Shown here: positions 1 to 7,481 of the stretch, one piece after another | How the letters are laid out: each line of letters starts with the position of its first letter | How positions within the stretch are numbered: position 1 is the stretch's first letter | Assembly: GCA_003573635.1 (NCBI GenBank) | Contig: QUTJ01031447.1 | Location: 1-11,819 of the forward strand | Source of the DNA: Goniomonas avonlea | Taxonomy: Eukaryota > Cryptophyceae > Goniomonadida > Goniomonadaceae | Direction: 5' to 3' | Length of the DNA stretch: 11,819 nt | Position numbers and translations under genes: made by a program | Notes under the pieces: model-generated | Database searches by the model: none | What the model saw: the letters and a program-made list of their open reading frames with translations, nothing else | Told to the model about the DNA's origin: nothing

Positions 1-716
1 TCTCTCCCTCTTCCTCTGATTATACTCGGCCTTGCATCGTTAACCATCTGACAAAACCCACAAATCCGCCACAAATCGCCAAGCACCTTGTCAGGAGGAG
101 AGGGAGAGGGGGCGAGGGGGGAAAGAGTGGGAGCGAGGGTGGGGAGATGGAGAGGAGACTCATCCGTTTGACATGCCTGTCCCAGCTCATTCTGGGACCC
201 GTTGGGGTTCCCGTTCTCCTCAAGTTCCAGCGCAAACGTCACGTCTTTGACGTCTCCATCCCTCGTGCCCCGTACAAGGTTCCCGAATCGGTACGCGTTG
301 TTTGATGGCTCCGTGCCTTTCCAAAGCTTCCCGATTCGGTTTATTGTCTCTGTACAATCGTATCATAGTCCGAGCTTCTAGTATCATAAGATAGCCATAT
401 TAACGAGCTTCAAGAGACTGCCGACAAGCGCACTAACGCAAGTGACGACAGGGACAAAAGCCGCAGGGCCATCGCGGTCCTCCCCCTGGACACCACGGCG
501 GTGGGCGTGGCGGTCCTGGAGGCGGCAAGGAGATTCGATTGTGATGAATCGGCGGTCAAGGAGTGTGCAAGGGTGAGATCACAAACTGGAACGCGACGCA
601 TTGGAGAAATAGGAAGTGCTTGTGGCTTCACCTCCTCGTGAGGGCTTGAGGCATCCGTAACAAAACGTGTCCGCCCAGCAACCTCCCTTGTCTCAGATTT
701 ATTTTTCTTGGAATGA
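1..716 (+). CDS. 3' part of a PDZ-domain-like protein gene (5' end outside window)
   Basis: Exons proposed by phase-matched GT-AG junctions: up to 89, 186-290, 408-572 and 651-716 (stop TGA 714-716). The second exon encodes LILGPVGVPVLLKFQR followed by HVFDVSIPRA. This resembles the C-terminal half of a PDZ domain, where an 'xxL.GPxGxxVxLxxxR' strand is followed by 'xFxVxLxRA'. The first exon ends QIAKHL, which fits the helix before that strand. The third exon is a charged stretch (DDRDKSRRAIAVLPLDTT...) with no recognised domain. PDZ domains bind C-terminal peptides of partner proteins; no more specific role can be given. The gene converges on the DUF218 gene, with 21 bp between stop codons. 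The last junction is weakest: reading through the GTGAGA donor at 573 would give a different C-terminus ending near 640. The PDZ call rests on about 40 residues. Confidence 0.5.
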
Positions 717-737
717 CAGCTTGGAATTGGGAAACGA

Positions 738-1494
738 TCACAAAGTTCCCGGCACCAAGTTTGCAGTGTATCCTGCGGCAACCAGTTCCTCAAATGCATG
801 CCAGACCTCGTCTGGCACCTCTTGTGGAATCTGGAAATCTGTCGGAGGGCGACAGTACAGTCGCATTCTTTGCAAATCACCAACCATAATATTGAGAATG
901 GTATCCCGACTCATGCCACTATCTTGTGGGTACTCCTGCCAGCTCAGAGGCATGCTACGCAAGCAGAGCTCTGGCTCGGGCCAGAAGCGACGAAAGGTTG
1001 CAAACGCGCGGCGCAGCATGAAAGGCTTTTGAACCAACACCAGGCGATCACAAGGGAGACCTAACTCAAGTATTTTCTTACGTGTGAACTCCACGTTGTC
1101 GCCAGAGTTCTTGGATTCGGTCTCCAGCACAATGTCTGACGCGCTGACTCCGCAACGAATGGCTGCTTCACCGAACATCTCCGCCTCGCTCCGCGTCCAC
1201 CCAAGCAAATTGGAACCCGAGTGGGGACCAGTGCCAAAACCACCGGAGAAAACTATATACTTCGCACCAATGGTACCGGAAAGCAGGAGCTCTGCAGCAA
1301 ACGTGGCGACCTGGCGAAAATTGTCAATCGGGGGGTGGTTGCGCAAACTTGAGTACCCTAAGATCGGAGCTACAGCATACAACAATCCCTTGCCAGTCTC
1401 CTGCCACATCGGAGTCCATCCGAAGGTAGTCCCACACCATCTGGGCAGCACAATTCACCTCCGTGGACAGTTCGTTTGTGCCGTCAGCAGCCAT
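738..1494 (-). CDS. DUF218 / YdcF-like protein, two exons
   Basis: Exon 1 is 1494-1357 and exon 2 is 1310-738, separated by a 46-nt GT-AG intron (1356-1311). The product is 236 residues, close to the usual size of this family. Splicing joins SSDLR (42-46) to VATFAAELLLSG. That restores the family's 'S-x-DLRVA-xx-AAEL-x-L-x-G' strand-helix unit, which each unspliced frame shows only half of. Further family signatures are FSGGFGTG (67-74), RSEAE (86-90), ETESKNSGDN (109-118, the 'E-x-x-S-x-N-T/S-x-x-N' motif), VQKPFMLRRAFATFRR (139-154) and a C-terminal block QIPQEVPDEVW. DUF218 proteins have a Rossmann-like fold; bacterial YdcF has been reported to bind S-adenosylmethionine, but the physiological reaction is not settled. 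No signal peptide or membrane segment is evident. The start ATG is the first in frame, 76 bp from the divergent methyltransferase ATG. Confidence 0.85.
1311..1356 (-). other. 46-nt intron in the DUF218 gene
   Basis: On the minus strand it runs from GTACTC to TTCGCCAG. Its length is not a multiple of three. Retaining it gives a stop soon after SSDLR in the upstream frame. Removing it yields the DLRVA sequence expected of the family, so this is a real intron and not a frameshift mutation. Its size matches the short introns of the neighbouring gene. Confidence 0.85.
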
Positions 1495-1570
1495 AGAATC
1501 TTTCGATATCGTCCTCGATAGACGAACTCGTCAAGTTTACGAGGTCGTTAACCAAAGATGTTCCCGCGAA
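1495..1570. promoter_or_regulatory. Short divergent (bidirectional) promoter region
   Basis: These 76 bp separate the minus-strand ATG of the DUF218 gene (1494) from the plus-strand ATG of the SET gene (1571). Both 5' UTRs and at least part of both core promoters must lie here or overlap the neighbouring coding sequence. No TATA box is obvious. The plus-strand ATG has a good context (CGCGAAATGG); the minus-strand one is weaker (TCTATGG). This is inferred from gene layout only. Confidence 0.5.
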
Positions 1571-4500
1571 ATGGAGCGCGCACAACAACAGAAGAGTGAG
1601 CTCGAGAAGGCGAAGGATGGGTTCTGGGGAGCGCTGATATCTTTTCACCTAAAACTGGGTGTCAAGCTGTTTGGTGAAGAGTTTTACCCTGAGGTCGCAC
1701 ACTACCCGTTGGACCTCTTCACTCTGCATGTTGCTGTCGAGAAGGCTGGGGGGTATCAAGCCCTCAACACGTCTGAAGCAATGCCTGACATTGCGGATAT
1801 CGCTGGCGATCGAAAACCATGGACCAAAGGATGGGAAACTGTGTTTTATGAAACGATGGGGATCATTGTGAACAATGGGGCTAAGAGCAAGGAGCTCCTC
1901 GACCAAGTTCCTGTGAGTCCGAAGAGAACCAATGGTTATTTTTGACGGCGTAATCCCAGTTTCGACGGCTGAGAGTTCGGCACTTTTATGAAGAAATTGT
2001 GCTCCCTGCCCAGAAGGCGGGCGTACTGCCTGGAGACATCAGCTCTCTAGCCCAGCTTCCTCCTAGAACCGTCAGTATTTTTCTGATGAGCCCAAGAGGA
2101 TCTAAACATTTTGCAGAAGGATGCTGGTCAGATTGAGTATGTTCGTTGTGTGTGTGGGCACAGGCATCCCATGCTTCCTGACCGTCGTTATTCCAAGTAC
2201 GACTTCGGAAAATCCCGTGCAGCAATGGATCGCTCGGCCGGCAGGGTGGCAGGTCAATCAGTCACCCGTCCCAAAAAAAATATCAAAGGAGAATGTAGTG
2301 AGCTGCCAGATATGGCGCAATGTGACGCATGTGGCGCATTCCAGCACATTGCGTGCGCCCGGGACTTCGGACTGGTCGACCAGAACGCCTACGCCAGCGA
2401 CTTCGAGGGCGGTGGCTATCGTTGTGAGCTCTGCAGAGAAAAGTCTCTCAAATACTATTTGGCCGAACTCTCTGCTTCTGGACGCCTCCCAGGCCCAAGC
2501 TCCCGTGGCGAGTCCAAACCTGTACGTCTCCCCGTGCGACGATACCTTGTGCCTGACCATGCCAGGGCGAGAGGAAACTGCTTCACGAGCATCACGGAAC
2601 CCTGATGAAGACACACTTACCCCCTCGTTGGAACACTATCCAACAGTACCGAAAAAAAGTTGCGGTGAGTTATCCACCACACCCGTCCGCTGTTCTGGCC
2701 AGTTACACAATGTTCGCAGGGCTCCGATTGGTACATGTTGCGAGGGCCTGATGTTTGGCAGGTACGTGTGCTTCGCCCAGTAGGCGCCTTTGAGTGAAGG
2801 CGAGGTGTTGTACCCTGGTCTCGATGGTCAGGCCCGTTGTGGCTCGAGTGCATTTTGGTCGCTCCTGTGCTATTGCAGCTCTGCAAGGGCCGACATTTCA
2901 CACTTGTTCGCTCCAGAGCTAACAACATTACAGAACTTGTCAGTGGCTTCCGTCATTCGGAGTGAAAAGCACATGAACGAAGTCTTCGAGGGACGCGAGT
3001 CCACTGAGCGAAAGCACAACAATGTAAGCATCGCAGCAATGCAGCCACTATGTTCATCGCAACCTAATTCAATCCAGCCTAGTGCATCACGTCTTGAACA
3101 GTGATTCCACAAATCACCAAGTGGCGGTTACACTGTGGCGGTTACACTGTGGCGCTGTGAGGCAGATTGACGTACAGGTCATGCCTGACAGACAGTGCAT
3201 CCAGTCCGTTTTGCTGAGTGCATTTTGGCGACTAGAGACTTGACATAGGACCGAAATGCAGATTTGGCATCCTCGCTGTCCTCTACCGATTCACTAATCA
3301 CCACCTTTTGATGCTTGACCTTTTGACCAGGAAATCCAAGCTCGTGTGGACAAGAGCAAGATGAAGGGGGGCAAAAAGGCAGGTAAAAAGGCCGCCAAGG
3401 CTGCTGATAGGCCCAAAGATGTTGAGCCTGACTCCAAACGGCGGCGGGTTGACGAGTCCGGGAACCGTGATACAAATGGTACACATGGCGGTGTGAGCGA
3501 CATTGCGAAGGAGAGTTCCTGTTCCGCTCCGAAACGAGTGCTAAGAGTGTGGGATGACCTCAGCGGGGGGCGAGAACCATTTCCGCTGCCCGCGGTGAAC
3601 GAAATCGATGACGCGGAACCACTCAAGCTGGTGAGCTTGTGTTGAGTTCTGTTCCGCCCGTGATGACACTCACGCTCTTGCAGTGCGGGATTGGCGATTA
3701 CGACCACGGTGAGATTGAGTACATCAGCGACTACACCTTCGTTCCGCCTGTGCAGCAACCCAAACTGTGAGTGATGTGCCACAACCCGAATCGAGGCCTT
3801 ACGCCTGCCCAGGCGGTCTCCATCCCCGTCGGAAGATGCTGCCGTTGATGGCAAGTGTGCGTGTGCCACCTACAGGTAACACTTCCCTCCGTTTGATGTC
3901 GAGCTCCGTCCATCAGACCCGCTTCGTCTGCGTCATTGCATGGTATCTTGCCACAGCCGCACCTGTATCCCGTCGCATTTTACGACGGCCAAAGTCCCGA
4001 CACGGTGTTCAGCTCTTACGCATGGTTCACCGTTGAGTTGGACGACGACTGCAGCCGCCCCTCCCCTCAAATCCGGGTTCGGTATGGGAGGCTGTCCCAC
4101 GCTGTTGCCCCCCATGCAACCGTCACGGCGGCCCCGGTTCGGATCGGTGATCGCGTGGCGTACGCCGATTCAACCAACGCCGCCCCCTTCCGAGTTGGTG
4201 ATCCCGTGATTGTTTCAGACAGCCGCGACCTTTTGGTCTTGGAAGAGCTTGATGCTATTGAGGCAGCAGAATTTGCAGACAGCTCACTTGGGGCTCCTCT
4301 GCCTGCCTCGGCAGCGAAAATACCTGTGACTGCGGCTGACTCGGCAGCGAAAACACCTGTGACTACGGCTGACTCGGCGACTACCCCCGTTGCTGCGACT
4401 GTGGTCGGTGCGAGCGAGGCCGAAGGCGGGGCTGGCGCTGCGACACCTGGTGTCGCTCAAGACTGTGCAGGCCATGCCACTGCCACCCTCTCGACTGGGA

Positions 4501-7085
4501 CGGATGCTCCTACAGGTGAGCTTGTTGGTGAATCCGCGAGGCGGGTGCTCAGCTTCCATGCGTAAATCGCCGTGTCACTGCCGCGGCATGGACTGCGTTT
4601 GAGGGCGTGGGTTGTCAGGCGTTCAAGTCCGAAGTGTGCCACAGGCTTACCATTGCATGGTGCAACACGCGTCACGCACGTATGTCACACTCACCCACCA
4701 TGCACACCCGATCTAAGCACAAATCGCAGCGAGGGAGGAAACAGTGTCTTAGCAGCATAGATGTTGACTCACACGACCAGCGCCAAGTGCGGTGCATTCG
4801 ACTGCAGTGTCAAATGACACAGTTCCCAAAACGCTCGAGGCAATGGACATCGACCCCACTTCGGCCACTGTTGTGCAGCCTGACGTGTGGTCACCGAAGA
4901 AGCTGAACAAGCTCCGGAAGTGTCGCTCCGGTCGGATAGTCCGGATTGAGCCGAATCAGGCGCAGCCATATGACAGGTGCACTTCCCATCTGTGCCCAGT
5001 TCCGTCGATCGTTGTCTCTGTCTCTCTGTCTCTCTGTCTCTTCGACTCACTCTCTCTCTCACACACACACACACACAGTGGCTCTGCGTCTCTGCGTCTC
5101 TCTGTCTCTCTTGCTGTCTGCCTCTCTCTTAACTCCTGTCCCCCCACTCTCTCTGCTCGCCCCCATGGATCCGAGTCTAGCGCAGACAGGGAGGTCGCAC
5201 ACACGTGCATGCGTCAGACACGCAGAGTCACAGCAAGTCCAAGAGGTCAATACGAGTGTTGGTCCTGGGCTCCACCGCTCACACCTTGAAATCCAGTGAG
5301 GGGCGTCTGATCCCAGATCGCACGTATCTGGGCTCGTCAGCTTGGCATACGTATGTGACGGAATGCGGCCCTCACTGCCCTGCGCAAGGATCCATGAACC
5401 GTGTATCACAAAGGGGAATCGCGCCTTCTTTGCAGGTACACTGATGACTTAACACCGATATGTTGACCCTGATAAGAATGACAACGTACACGGTAATGAG
5501 CTGGTTATGGAGGCTATCTAGAAGATACAAGCACGCGGACGCCGAGTCATAGTGCTTCCACTGGGGTTTCAACGGATTAAAGGTCGCCAACCATCCTCTT
5601 TTGTGAGGAAACCAAAAACAGCGAATACAGCTTGGGTTGTTATTTCGGTTCCGAATGGACCGGACCATTCACGAAACTTCTCTGGAAACCGTAACAATGG
5701 AGCATCACAGGTATTCCGCACTGCTGACCGTGGGTGGGGAGTAAGAACACGAGCAGCGTTGCCTGCGGGCACCTTCGTGTGCTGTTACATCGGAGCCGTC
5801 GGTGACGAAGCAGAGGCTGGTCGCGCTTCGTTTTTGCATCATGAGGTCAGTCGGGGCGCATTGCACTGCTTCATAACCCTTATTGTCATTGTGATTACAA
5901 ACGGATAAGGCACGTCGTCAACAATAGAGACAAACACCCAAACACCTTTGAAGCTGGTATGAGTCGGTCGGCGTCAGGCCAAACTGCTTACACTGCTCCA
6001 GATACTAAGCAATCGGAGCCGTTCGCGAAGCTGGCTGGGCTTCGGTTGTCTCCCCAATACTCATGTCCGAACCGTTCGAGATAGGGCTTTACACACACAC
6101 TTCACACATCGCACTTCACACTTAGGGTTGTGAATCCATGCTACAGGTTGGGATGGACTTCCTTATGGATCTTGTGGTACCGCCATTGCTTTGTCCAAAG
6201 GGAACTGTCGTGGTGGATCCAGAGACCGGAGACGAGATGCAGCAGGACCGACTTGTGATCAACGCGATGCGGAAGCGGAACGTTGCGGCTTTTATCAATC
6301 ACAGGTGCGTCAGCCCGCAGAGAGGATGGAATGACGCACTGGTCTCCCTGGCGAAAAGTAACATACAAGTGTCAACACCCTTTGGGAACGCTTCAAAGAA
6401 ATATATCATATCACAGTCCAGTGCTTCACAAGATTTCGATCACATCACACAGCGACTTTTTTCCGATATATGAATGGACTAATCAATAACATGCTGTGGC
6501 CACAGCTGCGAACCGAACCTGCGCAAAACTCGAGTGTATCGTGGCCCGCCTCAAGGAGCTCGGCAAATATTCGCACCAGAGCACCCCGGAGCGCAGTGTT
6601 CCACTCTTGGTGATCCGCGAGTGTACTACTTGGCCCTCTTCACTGCTCGGCAGGTACGCTGCTGTCGATGTTGTGCACCGTCGTGTAATATGGAGGGAGG
6701 GTCATCCCGTGGAGGGGGGGCGAGCGAGAGACAGCGACATAACAACAACAGACGACCGAAAGAAAGAATGTGCTCGTTTTCTTCAAGTTGTTGTGTTGCT
6801 GCATTCCATGTCTCTTCCTACTGTTTGATTTGTGTTTCCAGGTCGAAGCGGACGAAGAGCTGACCTACAACTACGGCTACCAAGTCGACGATGTGAGTCG
6901 TTGTTTTGAGATCCGTTTTTGCCTCTGGGCCCGTGCTTTCGTCTGACGCGTCACGACTGGGTGTGTGGAGTGTGTTTGTGAGAGAGGATTCGCGCATCAT
7001 TCCAATTTACGAGTACTCCCAGGGACAAGGTTTGGAGCTCTGGTGCAATTGTGGATCTACCTCCTGCCAAGGACGACTGTTGTGA
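1571..7085 (+). CDS. ARID-PHD-preSET-SET-postSET histone lysine methyltransferase (SUV39/SETDB1-like)
   Basis: Proposed exons: 1571-1912, 1960-2070, 2117-2521, 2566-2664, 2720-2761, 2934-3023, 3331-3630, 3684-3766, 3813-3875, 4055-4515, 4808-4976, 5297-5435, 5711-5845, 6147-6304, 6506-6653, 6842-6892, 7023-7085. All junctions are GT-AG with matching phase; the product is about 952 residues. Domains: ARID (about 16-148; PLDLFTLHVAVEKAGGYQAL, then LRVRHFYEEIVLP); PHD (Cys162/164, Cys220/223, His228/Cys231, Cys254/257, with a 55-residue loop); Lys-rich linker; pre-SET (from DLSGGREPFPLPAVNEIDD to NRVSQRG); SET (RGWGVR 775-780, NVAAFINHSCEPN 858-870, ELTYNYGY 921-928); post-SET (CNCGSTSC 940-947, ending GRLL). 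The SAM-binding NHSCxPN and the catalytic-Tyr block are present. The expected role is nuclear H3K9-type methylation guided by DNA and histone readers. Oddities: a large insertion and missing cysteines in pre-SET. The start is the first in-frame ATG. Exons at 4055-4976 are least certain. Confidence 0.82.
1616..2007 (+). other. ARID/BRIGHT DNA-binding domain of the SET gene (two exons)
   Basis: Residues about 16-130 of the spliced product. It follows the ARID pattern: FWGALISFHLKLG (first helix), PLDLFTLHVAVEKAGGYQAL (the strongly conserved 'LDL-x-x-L-x-x-x-V-x-x-x-GGY' core), and after the 47-nt intron 1913-1959 the terminal helix RRLRVRHFYEEIVLP, matching 'LR-x-x-Y-x-x-x-L-x-P'. The conserved Trp of the middle helix ('LW-x-x-V/I') is not in its usual place: the corresponding segment reads MPDIADIAG. 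The segment before the last helix is longer than usual. ARID domains bind DNA, often AT-rich, so this should bring the enzyme to DNA directly. Confidence 0.75.
2117..2521 (+). other. PHD-finger exon of the SET gene
   Basis: This single exon carries a complete C4-H-C3 zinc set: VRCVCG, then MAQCDACGAFQHIAC, then YRCELC. The MAQCDAC...H..C block is the standard core of PHD fingers that read histone H3 tails. The aromatic position expected before the zinc-binding His is Phe (GAFQH) where Trp is common. The spacing between the first and second Cys pairs is 55 residues instead of the usual dozen or so, and is filled by a basic, low-complexity loop (KSRAAMDRSAGR, RPKKNIKG). A tail after the finger has no recognised domain. 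Confidence 0.8.
3121..3154 (+). repeat. 14-bp direct tandem repeat in an intron
   Basis: The unit gtggcggttacact occurs twice in full (3121-3134, 3135-3148) and then as a partial gtggcg copy. It lies inside the 307-nt intron 3024-3330 of the SET gene. It is a small local duplication with no evident function. Confidence 0.9.
3331..3630 (+). other. Basic linker and start of pre-SET (exon)
   Basis: The first two thirds are highly basic: KMKGGKKAGKKAAKAADRPK and then SKRRRVDE, a likely nuclear localisation signal. The last 27 residues, WDDLSGGREPFPLPAVNEID and following, match the opening of the SUV39/G9a/SETDB1 pre-SET domain ('D-I/L-S-x-G-x-E-x-x-P-I/L-x-x-V-N-x-x-D'). The next exon continues with IEYISDYTFV, the 'F-x-Y-I' element of the same domain. 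This places the protein in the H3K9-type branch of SET enzymes. Confidence 0.8.
4055..4515 (+). other. Ala/Thr-rich insertion exon inside pre-SET
   Basis: This is the open reading frame between the CAC motif exon (KCACATY, ending 3875 in phase 2) and the PYDSEGRL exons. With acceptor CTGCAG at 4054 and donor ACAG/GTGAGC at 4516 the phases match on both sides. It encodes about 154 residues: first IRVRYGRLSHAV and two similar short blocks (VRIGDRVAYAD, FRVGDPVIVSD), then a low-complexity Ala/Thr/Ser/Pro tail with an 11-residue repeat. No known domain is recognised. The frame also stays open upstream to 3936, so a longer version of the exon, from the CCACAG acceptor at 3956, is possible. That start is out of phase with the preceding exon. 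Confidence 0.5.
4308..4388 (+). repeat. In-frame 33-bp minisatellite (about 2.4 copies)
   Basis: Two consecutive 33-bp units (4308-4340 and 4341-4373) differ at only two positions and are followed by a degenerate partial third unit. The unit is a multiple of three and encodes an 11-residue repeat, SAAKIPVTAAD then SAAKTPVTTAD. Keeping the frame supports this stretch being coding. Confidence 0.85.
5011..5130 (+). repeat. TC/TG and CA microsatellite tract in an intron
   Basis: A pyrimidine-rich run of tctctg/tctctc units is followed by a (CA)n run near 5061-5077 and further tctctg units. It lies within the 320-nt intron 4977-5296. Such a tract is prone to length change and may explain why this intron is long compared with the 44-55 nt introns of the same gene. 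Simple-sequence translations in this stretch are not genes. Confidence 0.9.
5297..5845 (+). other. Pre-SET end and SET start, joined across a 275-nt intron
   Basis: Exon 4808-4976 ends ...AQPYD plus AG. Joined to exon 5297-5435 it reads PYDSEGRLIPD, the 'F/Y-x-Y-D-x-x-G-x-L' element that precedes the last pre-SET cysteines. It continues ECGPHCPAQGSMNRVSQRG, the 'E-C-x-x-x-C...N-R-V-x-Q-x-G' end of pre-SET. Joined to exon 5711-5845 it then reads VFRTADRGWGVR and GTFVCCYIGAV, the first SET strands. The YIGAV segment lacks the Glu found in many SET enzymes, but SETDB1 also has a non-acidic residue there. Both junctions are GT-AG and restore family sequence exactly, which is strong evidence for them. 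Confidence 0.85.
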
Positions 7086-7481
7086 CCTCACGCGAACGTG
7101 CCTAATTTGCCGGTGGTATCTCATCACCACCAACTCCTCATTGACCCCTATATCACCGAATCCAGAATGATGTTCCGAATAAAGCTTTGCGTGCTTTGCG
7201 AGCAACGGTTCTTGGGAATCGACGCGAAGGGCACACAGTAAAGAGGGGCACCATAGATCAGTCTTACAAAACAGCAGCCGATCGCCATTTACTGAGCTTT
7301 GCTCTTTGGGGGACACTACTACAGGGCACCCAGATGGGGAGGATTCAGTCAAGGAGTAGCATCGTTCCACAGAAACTTGGTGGCCATTGGTCGGCGGTGT
7401 CCTTCGTGCTGTCGAGATAGTATCCATGCACGTTGAACCTGAGGCGCACTGGTCCCACGCCACAACATCGCATCTGGATCA
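7086..7481. other. Gap between convergent genes (3' UTRs)
   Basis: These 396 bp separate the stop of the SET gene (7085) from the stop of the minus-strand lysine-rich gene (7482). Open frames on either strand are short and lack family resemblance. The AATAAA at 7178 suggests the first part is the SET gene 3' UTR. Nothing else is seen. Confidence 0.6.
7178..7183 (+). terminator. Candidate poly(A) signal AATAAA of the SET gene
   Basis: An AATAAA hexamer lies 92 nt after the TGA stop of the SET gene on the same strand. It is the only exact copy close downstream. Use as a polyadenylation signal is inferred from position. Confidence 0.45.

Noticed and set aside
410-883. 157-residue minus-strand open frame
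   Set aside because: It is antisense to the proposed PDZ-gene exon and overlaps the end of the DUF218 gene in another frame. The protein is Ser/Arg/Thr-rich with no family resemblance.
667-1032. Plus-strand open frame as a last exon of the PDZ gene (acceptor CGCCCAG near 677)
   Set aside because: It runs antisense through the conserved C-terminal part of the DUF218 protein, and an in-phase acceptor at 650 gives a shorter ending outside it.
1463-1570. Upstream extension of the SET gene frame
   Set aside because: The first codon at 1463 is GTG and there is no ATG before 1571. The extension also overlaps the start of the DUF218 gene.
3294-3869. 191-residue minus-strand open frame
   Set aside because: It is antisense to the exon holding the start of pre-SET, whose plus-strand translation matches the family.
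4619-4633. tRNA B-box-like ttcaagtcc
   Set aside because: There is no matching A box or cloverleaf around it, and it lies in an intron of the SET gene.
4619-4679. Possible extra exon between 4515 and 4808
   Set aside because: It enters in phase 1 but leaves in phase 2, while the next exon needs phase 1, so including it breaks the frame leading to PYDSEGRL.
5061-5077. CA run as a CRISPR or other array
   Set aside because: It is a simple dinucleotide microsatellite without spacers, in a eukaryotic intron.
4956-5409. Several Ser/Leu- or Arg/Glu-rich open frames on both strands
   Set aside because: They are translations of the TC/TG and CA microsatellite tract in an intron.
5552-5710. Open frame running directly into the SET exon at 5711
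   Set aside because: Joining NRVSQRG...SLQ (ending 5435) straight to VFRTADRGWGV reproduces the family spacing. The 5552-5710 translation has no similarity and has no ATG start at 5552.
6117-6132. TTAGGG motif as a telomeric repeat
   Set aside because: Only one copy is present, inside an intron next to CA-rich simple sequence.
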